Source: an uncultured Eubacteriales bacterium (GTDB taxonomy: Bacteria; Bacillota; Clostridia; Peptostreptococcales; Anaerovoracaceae). From it: DNA of 64,000 nt. Where the stretch lies: NCBI GenBank assembly GCA_902779185.1, contig CACZAM010000002.1, forward strand, positions 100,356 to 164,355, written 5' to 3'. Below are positions 37,758-45,757 of the stretch, piece by piece. The notes beneath the pieces were generated by a model. That model was not told where the DNA came from, did not search any database, and was given only the letters and a program-made list of their open reading frames with translations. How positions within the stretch are numbered: the stretch's first letter is position 1; each line of letters begins with the position of its first letter. The position numbers and the translations under genes are program-made.

Positions 37758-38759
37758 ATGAAAAATTTGTATCTTGGGATCGACACTTCGAATTACAGAA
37801 CATCAGCAGCAGTCGTTGACTCTGAAGGCGTTATTCTTACGCAGAAGGCTGTGCTGCTCGATGTGCCTGAAGGGAAGAGAGGGCTCAGACAGTCTGAAGC
37901 ATTCTTCATGCACAGCAACAGGCTCCCGGGATATATAGAGGAAATATTCGGGTCGGCAGATCCGGCATGCATCAAGGCAGTAGGTGTCTCAGAGAGGCCG
38001 AGAAGGATCGAAGGCTCATACATGCCTTGTTTTCTTGCAGGGGTAAATGCAGCAAAGGAGATAGCCGCAGCGCTGAAAGTCCCGGTGTATTGTTTTTCGC
38101 ATCAGGAGGGACATGCGGCCGCGGTCATGGAAAGCGTCGGAAACACGCCCGCTCAGAACACACTGTTCTTTCACCTCAGCGGAGGCACTACCGAAGCCCT
38201 GCTCTGCAGTCCTGATGATGAAGGATACCGCATGGAGATAGTCGGCGGCACGCGTGACATATCTGCCGGACAGCTGCTTGACAGGTTCGGAGTAGCACTG
38301 GGAATGCCTTTCCCGTCAGGCGGATATCTGGACGACATGGCTTATGAAGTCATTGAAAAGGCAGGCTTTGACACGAAGAAACTGCCTAAGACCGGAGTCC
38401 TTCCAAAGATAAAATGTGAGAAAGGTTACTTCAACCTATCAGGAGCGGAAACCAGGCTGATGAGATACGCCGTAGACCCGGGAGATGTGCCGGCCGCTGA
38501 CGTCATTGCCGAGCTTTTCGCATCGATCTCAGGATTATTGATAAACACCGTGGCTTATCTCAGCGACAGATACAGCGCGGACAAGATATACATGGCAGGC
38601 GGAGTGGCATCGAGTCGCACGTTCCGCGCCATAGCACAAAGAAGCAGTCTTGCAGACATAAATTTCGGAGCTTCTGAACTGTCAGGTGACAACGCCGCAG
38701 GTACTGCGCTTCTTGCCAAGAGGATAGATGAAACCGGTAACAGTAACTCAGGTAAATGA
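37758..38759 (+). CDS. TsaD/Kae1-like paralogue (ASKHA fold)
   Basis: The protein (333 aa) has the ASKHA start YLGIDTSNYRTSAAVVDSEG and a TsaD-like iron-binding motif FSHQEGHAAAV (HxxxH as in TsaD's HMEGH), followed by FHLSGGTTEALL and AGQLLDRFGVALGMPFPSGG, and ends with the ADKIYMAGGVASSRTF block. It is more diverged than true TsaD (no NPTYG-type motifs), and its place between nusB and xseA is that of an uncharacterised Clostridial paralogue. A tRNA t6A role is possible but not shown; the normal tsaD, tsaB and tsaE are not in this window. It overlaps xseA by 32 bases. Confidence 0.75.
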   Translation: MKNLYLGIDTSNYRTSAAVVDSEGVILTQKAVLLDVPEGKRGLRQSEAFFMHSNRLPGYIEEIFGSADPACIKAVGVSERPRRIEGSYMPCFLAGVNAAKEIAAALKVPVYCFSHQEGHAAAVMESVGNTPAQNTLFFHLSGGTTEALLCSPDDEGYRMEIVGGTRDISAGQLLDRFGVALGMPFPSGGYLDDMAYEVIEKAGFDTKKLPKTGVLPKIKCEKGYFNLSGAETRLMRYAVDPGDVPAADVIAELFASISGLLINTVAYLSDRYSADKIYMAGGVASSRTFRAIAQRSSLADINFGASELSGDNAAGTALLAKRIDETGNSNSGK

Positions 38760-39870
38760 ATACATAGCCAAGAAACTGCGCGATGATCTCAATCTGCGCG
38801 GTCTTGCAGTTGAAGGAGAAGTCTCGGGTCTCAGCAGGAGCGGTCAGCATTACTATCTGACACTAAAGGATGCTTCCAGCCAGATCCGCTGCGCCATCTG
38901 GGGGCAGAACGCGGCACGCATCGACATGTCTCTTGTTGAGAACGGCAAAAAGATTGTTGCTGTATGCGATATAAGCCCGTATGCCAAAAACGGCACGTAT
39001 TCACTCAGCATAAGATACGTGGAAGCTCTCGGGGAAGGCGATCTTGCTGCTGAGTTCAGGCGCATAAAGGAAAAGCTTGAGAAGGAAGGACTCTTTGATA
39101 GAAAATATAAAAAGCCTATTCCTGAATTTCCTTACAGGGTAGGAGTCGTTACCTCGGCGACCGGAGCTGCGATTGAGGATATCCGCAAGATCATAACGGC
39201 TAAAAATGACTTTACAGATATCCTTATATTCCCGACTGCCGTTCAGGGAATAGGAGCAGTAAACAGCATCTGCGAAAACATCAGAGCGGCAAACAGCCTC
39301 AGCAAAAACGGTATCAGGATAGATACTCTGATCGTAGGCAGGGGAGGCGGCTCGCCTGAAGATCTTGCCGCGTTCAATGATGAGGAAGTCGCAAGAGCTA
39401 TCTTTGCTTCCGAGATACCTGTGATAAGCGCTGTAGGGCATGAGATCGATTTTTCGATCAGCGATTTTGTCGCTGACGCGAGAGCCGAGACACCGACAGC
39501 AGCCGCGGACATGGCTGTGATGGATACATATAAACTTAAAGATGATATAGAACGCAGCTCAAAGATACTGCTGACATCAATAGAGCAGAAAATCGGAGCG
39601 GAAAGAAGGGTGCTGGACAGCGCTTCCGCGCTTTTAAAAGCGAATATACGATCCAGACTTGCTGAAGCAGCAAGCGCTGTTGACAAGGCTGTCATCATGC
39701 TCAGAGAGAATGATCCGAGGCGAGTGTTCTCAAAAGGGTATGCCGCAGTCACGGACAGGAACGGAAAGATAATTCCTTCAGTTGCTGAAATAAGGACAGG
39801 TGAAGAATACGATATAATTATGAGTGACGGAAGCTTCAGCGCAAAAGTCACGGGTGTTGATCTAAATTGA
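38728..39870 (+). CDS. xseA: exodeoxyribonuclease VII large subunit
   Basis: The catalytic subunit of ExoVII degrades single-stranded DNA from both ends. The protein (380 aa) has the N-terminal OB fold (VNEYIAKKLRDDLNLRGLAVEGEVSGL), the core motif VVTSATGAAIEDIRKII, the catalytic-domain blocks VGRGGGSPEDLAAFNDE and VISAVGHEIDFSISDFVADARAETP, and the C-terminal RVFSKGYAAV. It is slightly shorter than the family (about 400-450) because the coiled-coil region is reduced. The upstream gene overlaps its start. It is paired with xseB 14 bases downstream. Confidence 0.95.
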   Translation: MKPVTVTQVNEYIAKKLRDDLNLRGLAVEGEVSGLSRSGQHYYLTLKDASSQIRCAIWGQNAARIDMSLVENGKKIVAVCDISPYAKNGTYSLSIRYVEALGEGDLAAEFRRIKEKLEKEGLFDRKYKKPIPEFPYRVGVVTSATGAAIEDIRKIITAKNDFTDILIFPTAVQGIGAVNSICENIRAANSLSKNGIRIDTLIVGRGGGSPEDLAAFNDEEVARAIFASEIPVISAVGHEIDFSISDFVADARAETPTAAADMAVMDTYKLKDDIERSSKILLTSIEQKIGAERRVLDSASALLKANIRSRLAEAASAVDKAVIMLRENDPRRVFSKGYAAVTDRNGKIIPSVAEIRTGEEYDIIMSDGSFSAKVTGVDLN

Positions 39871-39883
39871 CGGAGAGGCGGAC

Positions 39884-40090
39884 ATGGCAGAAAAAACATT
39901 TACCGAGGCATTGAAGGATCTTCAGAATGCCGCTGCAGAGATAGGCAGGCAGGCTACAACACTGGAGGATTCGCTCAGGCTTTTCGATGAAGGCATGAAA
40001 GAAGCCGAATATTGCAGAAAGATACTTGAGAGTGCTGAGCAGAAGATACAGCTCTATGAGAACGGAGAGTTTAAAGATGCGCAGCTTTGA
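39884..40090 (+). CDS. xseB: exodeoxyribonuclease VII small subunit
   Basis: The short subunit (68 aa) has the characteristic FTEALKDLQNAAAEI and LEDSLRLFDEGMKEAEYCRKIL blocks of the XseB family. It wraps the coiled coil of XseA. An overlapping ispA start (ATG at 40077) lies in its last codons, so translation is probably coupled. Confidence 0.92.
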   Translation: MAEKTFTEALKDLQNAAAEIGRQATTLEDSLRLFDEGMKEAEYCRKILESAEQKIQLYENGEFKDAQL

Positions 40091-40967
40091 TGAGTACAGA
40101 AAAATCATTAATGATCATCTTACTGACCTGATTGGAGATCCGGGTGAAGAAGCGTCAGAGCTTGCTGATGCCATGAGATACAGCCTCGAGGTGGGCGGAA
40201 AGAGGCTCAGGCCGGCGCTCCTTATGGCGTCCTGTGAGTTCGCGGGCGGAAGCGTAGATGAGGCTCTGCCTTATGCTCTCGCTCTCGAATACATCCATAC
40301 GTATTCGCTCATTCACGACGATCTCCCGGCAATGGACAATGATGACCTTAGGAGAGGCAAGCCGACAAACCACAAGGTGTTTGGTGAAGCCATGGCGATA
40401 CTTGCAGGTGATGGACTTCTTTCCACCGCAGCCGAGATCGTTACCGGATGTCCTCTCAAATACTTCGAAGATCCGGAAAAGATGAGAAATCACATCAGAG
40501 CAGCGCATGAGATAATGTCGCGTGCTGGCGCGAGGGGCATGATAGCCGGTCAGACAGCGGACATAAAGGGTGAAAACCTTGAGCCGACGGCGGAGCTGAT
40601 AAACTTCATTGAACTGCATAAAACAGCTGATCTGATTACAGCTCCTGTCAGGGTCGGACTCATGATAGCCGGAGCTGATGATGACATCCTCGAAAGATTC
40701 ACGCTTTACGCAAGAGACATAGGTGTGGCATTCCAGATACTGGATGACATTCTGGACATAGAAGGAGATCAGGAACTGCTTGGAAAGACGCTCGGAAAGG
40801 ACGCGGAGCAGGGCAAGTGCAATTACGCTTTTGTGCACGGACTTGGAGCGGCAAAAGAAGAACTTCACAGACTGACAGCAGAGGCAAAAGAGGCACTTGC
40901 TGCATATGGGGACAAAGCCTCGTTTTTTACTGAACTTGCCGATTCGCTCGAAGCCCGGAATCATTGA
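40077..40967 (+). CDS. ispA: polyprenyl (farnesyl/geranyl) diphosphate synthase
   Basis: The enzyme condenses isopentenyl and allylic diphosphates to farnesyl or geranylgeranyl diphosphate. The ATG at 40077 (296 aa) is chosen: it starts the family N-terminus MRSFDEYRKIINDHL; an earlier in-frame ATG at 40026 lies within xseB. Both aspartate-rich motifs are present: LIHDDLPAMDNDDLRRGKPT and FQILDDILDIEGD. The xseA-xseB-ispA-tlyA order matches Bacillus except that dxs, usually between ispA and tlyA, is missing here. Confidence 0.94.
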   Translation: MRSFDEYRKIINDHLTDLIGDPGEEASELADAMRYSLEVGGKRLRPALLMASCEFAGGSVDEALPYALALEYIHTYSLIHDDLPAMDNDDLRRGKPTNHKVFGEAMAILAGDGLLSTAAEIVTGCPLKYFEDPEKMRNHIRAAHEIMSRAGARGMIAGQTADIKGENLEPTAELINFIELHKTADLITAPVRVGLMIAGADDDILERFTLYARDIGVAFQILDDILDIEGDQELLGKTLGKDAEQGKCNYAFVHGLGAAKEELHRLTAEAKEALAAYGDKASFFTELADSLEARNH

Positions 40968-40982
40968 CCATAGATTTTCAAC

Positions 40983-41777
40983 ATGAAAGAAAGACTGGAC
41001 GTATTACTAGTGAATAACGGTCTTGCGGAGACCCGTGAGAAGGCAAAGCGCACCATAATGGCCGGACTTGTTACTGTTGACGGAAGACTTGAAGATAAGC
41101 CCGGCACGCGTTTTGATATTGATTCAGACGTGCAGGTGAAGGGGCAGGAATGTCCTTACGTGAGCAGGGGCGGTCTGAAGCTCGAAAAGGCGATAAATGA
41201 ATGGGGCGTCTCATGCGAAAATGCGGTATGCATGGATATGGGAGCATCTACCGGAGGCTTTACCGACTGCATGCTTCAGCACGGAGCCCGCAAAGTCTAT
41301 GCGATAGATGTTGGTTACGGACAGCTCGATTACAAACTAAGAACGGATGAGCGCGTGGTCAACATGGAAAAGACCAACATACGCTATCTCGATACCTCGC
41401 TCATAGAGGAGCCTGTCGATCTCATATCAATAGATGTAAGCTTCATTTCGGTAAAGCATATGTTTCCGGTAGCGGCTCAGGTTCTGTCTGAAGACGGCCT
41501 TATACTCTGCCTTGTAAAACCGCAGTTTGAAGCAGGCAGAGAGCAGGTTGGAAAGGGAGGCATAGTAAGGGAGCCTTCCATACACGAAGAAGTAATAAAC
41601 AATGTGATAGGATATGCTGAAGAAAACGGACTTTATGCCCGGCAGCTGTCGTATTCTCCTATAAAAGGAACTAAGGGAAATATAGAATATCTACTTTTAC
41701 TTTCACGTAAAAAGTGCGATAATAAACTAGGTGTGAGCATAGTCGTAAAAGAGGCTCATTCCGGCTTAAATAAATAA
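40983..41777 (+). CDS. tlyA: TlyA family 16S/23S rRNA 2'-O-methyltransferase
   Basis: The 264-residue protein has an N-terminal S4 RNA-binding domain (RLDVLLVNNGLAETREKAKR) and a FtsJ-like SAM domain with VCMDMGASTGGFTDCML, YAIDVGYGQLDYKLR and VDLISIDVSFISVKHMFPV. In Mycobacterium and other bacteria TlyA methylates rRNA cytidines; the Firmicutes homologue (yqxC) occupies the same position after the isoprenoid genes. It is followed by 59 bases of AT-rich spacer before a separately expressed gene. Confidence 0.9.
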   Translation: MKERLDVLLVNNGLAETREKAKRTIMAGLVTVDGRLEDKPGTRFDIDSDVQVKGQECPYVSRGGLKLEKAINEWGVSCENAVCMDMGASTGGFTDCMLQHGARKVYAIDVGYGQLDYKLRTDERVVNMEKTNIRYLDTSLIEEPVDLISIDVSFISVKHMFPVAAQVLSEDGLILCLVKPQFEAGREQVGKGGIVREPSIHEEVINNVIGYAEENGLYARQLSYSPIKGTKGNIEYLLLLSRKKCDNKLGVSIVVKEAHSGLNK

Positions 41778-41836
41778 CAATTTAAAGTTATAAATTAACC
41801 CTAAAGCTATCACCAAATTAATGTAAGGAGATTCAA

Positions 41837-43033
41837 ATGGAAGTTTCAAAAAGATGTGCAGCAATGCAGTTCTCCCCGATCAGAAGATTCAACGTATTTG
41901 CTTTTGAAGCCGAGAGAGAGCACGGTAAAACAGTCTATCGCCTTAACATAGGTCAGCCTGACATCGAGACTCCTCCTTGCTTCATGGAAGCAATCAGAAA
42001 GTTCGACAAGAAGGTCATCGCATATGCTGAGTCCCAGGGTATCGATGAGCTCCGCGACGCAATGATTGAATACATGAAGAGAGACTTCAACATGGAGTAT
42101 GAGAGACAGGACATCCTTATCACAAACGGCGGATCCGAAGCTCTTATCCTCGCTTTCACAGCTCTTCTCAATCCTGGAGACGAAGCTCTGATCGCTGAGC
42201 CTTTCTACACAAACTACAACACATTCTGCAACGAGGTTTCCGGCGTACTCGTACCGCTTACAACTTCCGCAGAGGACGGCTACAACTGGGCAAAGAGAGA
42301 CCTCATCGAGGCTGCTATCACACCTAAGACAAAGGCTATCTGCTGCCTCTCGCCTGGCAACCCAACAGGAAGAGTTCTTACACTTGAAGACATGAGACTC
42401 ATCGGCGACATCGCTAAGGAGCACGACCTCTGGATCATCTCCGACGAGGTATACAGAGAGTTCGTATATGACGGAGCAGAGGCTCACTCATTCGGACAGC
42501 TCGACGACATCGCAGACAGAGTCATCATCGTTGACTCCGTATCCAAGAGATGGTCTGCTTGCGGAGCAAGAATCGGTGCTGCTATCTCCAAGAATCAGGA
42601 CTTCATGCAGGCACTTCTGAAGCTCGCTCAGGGCAGACTCTGCGTACCTACACTTGAGCAGGTAGGCGCTGCAGCTCTTTACAGAATGGACAAGAGCTAC
42701 TATGACGAAGCTAAGGCTGAGTACGAAGCAAGAAGAGACGCTGCTTATGAAGAGATCTCGAAGATTCCTGGCGTAGTCTGCCAGAAGCCTGCAGGTGCAT
42801 TCTACATGACATGCAAACTGCCTGTAGACGACATCGAGTCCTTCCTGATGTTCATGCTCAAGGAGTTCGACGACAATGGTGAAACAGCAATGTTTGCACC
42901 GGCTCCTGGATTCTATGCAACAAAGGGTCTCGGCGGAAACGAGATGCGTATTGCTTACGTTCTGACACCTGATAAGATGAGAAGAGCTTGCGAGCTCATC
43001 AAGATGGGTGTTGCTGCTTACAACGCAAAGTAG
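41837..43033 (+). CDS. pyridoxal-phosphate aminotransferase, class I (aspartate aminotransferase-like)
   Basis: The enzyme (398 aa) transfers amino groups between an amino acid and a keto acid. It has RLNIGQPDIETPP, ITNGGSEALILAF, CLSPGNPTGRVL, IISDEVYREFVYDG and the PLP lysine in VSKRWSACGARIG, and ends with MRIAYVLT, whose Arg binds the substrate carboxylate. A GTAAGGAG site precedes the ATG. Compared with its neighbours the codon use is strikingly biased towards ATC, AAG, CTC, TAC and GGA, with few ATA or AGG codons, which suggests high expression. Amino-acid fermentation or ammonia assimilation would be natural roles; the substrate is not determined by the sequence. A hairpin follows the gene. 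Confidence 0.9.
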   Translation: MEVSKRCAAMQFSPIRRFNVFAFEAEREHGKTVYRLNIGQPDIETPPCFMEAIRKFDKKVIAYAESQGIDELRDAMIEYMKRDFNMEYERQDILITNGGSEALILAFTALLNPGDEALIAEPFYTNYNTFCNEVSGVLVPLTTSAEDGYNWAKRDLIEAAITPKTKAICCLSPGNPTGRVLTLEDMRLIGDIAKEHDLWIISDEVYREFVYDGAEAHSFGQLDDIADRVIIVDSVSKRWSACGARIGAAISKNQDFMQALLKLAQGRLCVPTLEQVGAAALYRMDKSYYDEAKAEYEARRDAAYEEISKIPGVVCQKPAGAFYMTCKLPVDDIESFLMFMLKEFDDNGETAMFAPAPGFYATKGLGGNEMRIAYVLTPDKMRRACELIKMGVAAYNAK

Positions 43034-43063
43034 TAAGACGCTGAACAATTCACTTGCTTGACC

Positions 43064-43089
43064 GTAGGGGGAATCTCGGTTCCCCCTAC
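43064..43089 (+). terminator. hairpin between the aminotransferase and mutS
   Basis: GTAGGGGGAA (43064-43073) pairs perfectly with TTCCCCCTAC (43080-43089) around a TCTCGG loop. It is followed only by AACTTT, so the T-run is weak; it could end transcription of the aminotransferase or reduce flow into mutS. The mutS ATG is 7 bases after it. Confidence 0.65.
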
Positions 43090-43095
43090 AACTTT

Positions 43096-45756
43096 ATGAA
43101 AAACAAAATGGCAGAAGCGAAACTTTCCCCAATGATGCAGCAATATACGGCAATCAAGGATGACTACAAAGACGCCATCCTCATGTACCGTCTCGGAGAT
43201 TTCTACGAGATGTTCTTTGATGATGCCATTCTTGCGTCAAGGGAGCTGGAACTGACTCTGACCGGCCGCAACTGCGGGCTGGAAGAAAGGGCTCCGATGT
43301 GCGGTGTGCCTTATCATTCGGTAGACCAGTATATCGTGAGACTTGTAAACAACGGTCACAAGGTCGCGATCTGCGAGCAGGTGGAGGATCCGGCTGAAGC
43401 AAAGGGAATAGTAAGGCGCGAGATAACCCGCATCTACACTCCGGGCACGCTCGATATAAGCGAAGCCGGGAGAAGCGAGAACAACGTATTTATTGCTTCA
43501 GCATGCATGTCCGATGAGCTGACTGCAGTCGCTCTTGCAGATATAAGCACGGGCGAACTCAGCGCTTACGAGTATGAAACTGAAAAGGAAGGCAAAAAGT
43601 TCTCCTTTGAACGTCTTCTGAACGATATTTCCATACTGGATGTAAAAGAACTTGTGGTAAGCGATGAAATCGCCTCTGAGGTCGAATTATCGCTCTCAGA
43701 GCACATGCTGAGCGTGTATCTCGACCGCGTAGACAGCTCTTTTTACAGATATCAGACGGCAAGAGACGTTCTGATGGATCAGTTCGGCGTATCTTCTCTT
43801 ATACCTCTCGACCTTGAAGGACGGGAGGAGATGACTTCCGCGTTAGGCGCTCTTCTGATGTATCTCAGAGAGACACAGAAGGGCGACCTTGATCAGTTCA
43901 GAGATGTGACCATCAAACAGCATGACGGGGTGATGCATCTTGACAGATCGACGCTCCGCAATCTTGAGCTTCTTGAAACGATCTACGACGGGGACGTCAA
44001 GGGGTCTCTTCTTGGAGTGATAGGAAAAACCAGGACCGCGATGGGCGGAAGACTTCTGAGGTCATGGCTCAGGGAGCCTCTGACCGATGTTACGGAGATA
44101 CGCAGAAGGCTCGATGCTGTCGAAGAGCTCAGGAATGATCCAATCAAGGCAAACAATATTTCAAACTGCCTGAAATACATTTACGATTTCCAGAGGCTTA
44201 CCGCGAGAGTAGCTACCGGACGCGCTGACGCGCGCGATCTCATAGCGCTCAAAAAGACGCTGGCTCAGCTCCCGGATATCAAGTATGAGCTCTCGGATGT
44301 GTCCGCGTCTCTGCTGAAATATCTGGATGAATCGCTTGAGGATTTCGATGACCTTTACAGACTCATCGACCGCTCCATCTGCGAAGAGCCTCCTATGGGC
44401 ATAACAGAGGGAGGCATCATAAAGCCGGGATATTCAAAGGATCTCGACAAGCTAAAGGAATCCATATCCGGAGCCAAGGAATGGATCGCGAACCTTGAGA
44501 ATACTGAAAAGGAACGGACAGGGATAAAGACTCTAAGAGTCGGATTCAATAAGGTCTTCGGATACTATATCGATGTCAGCAAGGGTATGATAGACAAGGT
44601 ACCTGAAGACTACATCAGGAAACAGACTCTCGTGAACAACGAGAGGTATATAACTCCTGAATTGAAGGAGAAGGAAGATCTTGTCCTCACGGCAGAGGCC
44701 AGGATCAATAAAATCGAATACGAAGAATTCCGCAGGATCAGATCTGCGATCGAACCATATATTACAAGGCTCCAGAGCGCTTCATCGGCTGTCGCTGTAC
44801 TGGATGTTCTTATCTCATTCGCTAAAACCGCTTCGTCCAATGGCTATGTAAAGCCTGAAGTGAACAGCGGTGATGTGATAGACATCAGAAAGGGCAGACA
44901 TCCGGCCGTGGAGCAGCTTCTCGGAGCGGGAATGTTCGTCTCGAACGATACATACATAGATCTGAACAAACGCAGCATGCTTATTATCACCGGACCTAAC
45001 ATGTCGGGTAAATCGACCTACATGAGGCAGACCGCGATAATCGTACTGATGGCTCAGATCGGATGCTTCGTGCCGGCGGAAAGCGCTGTCATCGGAGTGA
45101 CCGACCGTATATTCACAAGGATAGGAGCTTCCGACAACCTGGCCTATGGACAGTCCACTTTCTACATTGAAATGAGCGAGCTTGCAGGCATACTGAGAAA
45201 CGCGACTTCAAGGAGTCTCATCATACTGGATGAGATAGGAAGGGGAACCAGCACCTTCGACGGTCTGTCGATAGCGTGGGCAACGGCTTCATACCTTGCT
45301 GATCCTTCGCACAGAGTAAGGACTATGTTCGCGACTCATTATCATGAGCTCACGGATCTCGAAAGCGAGAAAGAAGGCATACACAATCTCTCGGTTGCGG
45401 CAGCAGAAGATGGCAACGATGTTGTGTTCCTGCACAATATCATAGAGGGACCGGCAAGCAAGAGCTACGGTATTCACGTAGCAAGGATAGCCGGGATTCC
45501 TGAGGTGATAAGGAAAGACGCAAGGCATAAGCTGAATGAGCTTGAGACCCTGTCAGCCGAAGTGCGCGGCGATGCTGCGGAAAGGACAGAGCAGATTTCC
45601 TTCATGAATGATGAGCTCGCGGAAGAAGGAATGAGCGCGGATGCCGCCAAATACAGGCATCTTGCGTCTAAACTTAAAGAGATAGATATAAACACGATGA
45701 CACCTGTTTCAGCTCTTGTCAAACTGCAGGAGATCATAGGAGAAGTCAGCGACTGA
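43096..45756 (+). CDS. mutS: DNA mismatch repair protein MutS
   Basis: MutS recognises mismatches. I take the ATG at 43096 (886 aa); a frame-compatible ATG at 43054 falls in the hairpin. The mismatch-reading motif GDFYEMFFDDA (Phe-x-Glu) is present, as are the clamp and lever domains, the Walker A GPNMSGKSTYMRQTA, Walker B LIILDEIGRGTSTFDG, and a helix-turn-helix C-terminus. There is no good Shine-Dalgarno sequence before either possible ATG (43096 or 43108), which is odd for this gene. It ends one base before mutL starts, so the pair is co-expressed. Confidence 0.97.
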   Translation: MKNKMAEAKLSPMMQQYTAIKDDYKDAILMYRLGDFYEMFFDDAILASRELELTLTGRNCGLEERAPMCGVPYHSVDQYIVRLVNNGHKVAICEQVEDPAEAKGIVRREITRIYTPGTLDISEAGRSENNVFIASACMSDELTAVALADISTGELSAYEYETEKEGKKFSFERLLNDISILDVKELVVSDEIASEVELSLSEHMLSVYLDRVDSSFYRYQTARDVLMDQFGVSSLIPLDLEGREEMTSALGALLMYLRETQKGDLDQFRDVTIKQHDGVMHLDRSTLRNLELLETIYDGDVKGSLLGVIGKTRTAMGGRLLRSWLREPLTDVTEIRRRLDAVEELRNDPIKANNISNCLKYIYDFQRLTARVATGRADARDLIALKKTLAQLPDIKYELSDVSASLLKYLDESLEDFDDLYRLIDRSICEEPPMGITEGGIIKPGYSKDLDKLKESISGAKEWIANLENTEKERTGIKTLRVGFNKVFGYYIDVSKGMIDKVPEDYIRKQTLVNNERYITPELKEKEDLVLTAEARINKIEYEEFRRIRSAIEPYITRLQSASSAVAVLDVLISFAKTASSNGYVKPEVNSGDVIDIRKGRHPAVEQLLGAGMFVSNDTYIDLNKRSMLIITGPNMSGKSTYMRQTAIIVLMAQIGCFVPAESAVIGVTDRIFTRIGASDNLAYGQSTFYIEMSELAGILRNATSRSLIILDEIGRGTSTFDGLSIAWATASYLADPSHRVRTMFATHYHELTDLESEKEGIHNLSVAAAEDGNDVVFLHNIIEGPASKSYGIHVARIAGIPEVIRKDARHKLNELETLSAEVRGDAAERTEQISFMNDELAEEGMSADAAKYRHLASKLKEIDINTMTPVSALVKLQEIIGEVSD

Positions 45757-45757
45757 T

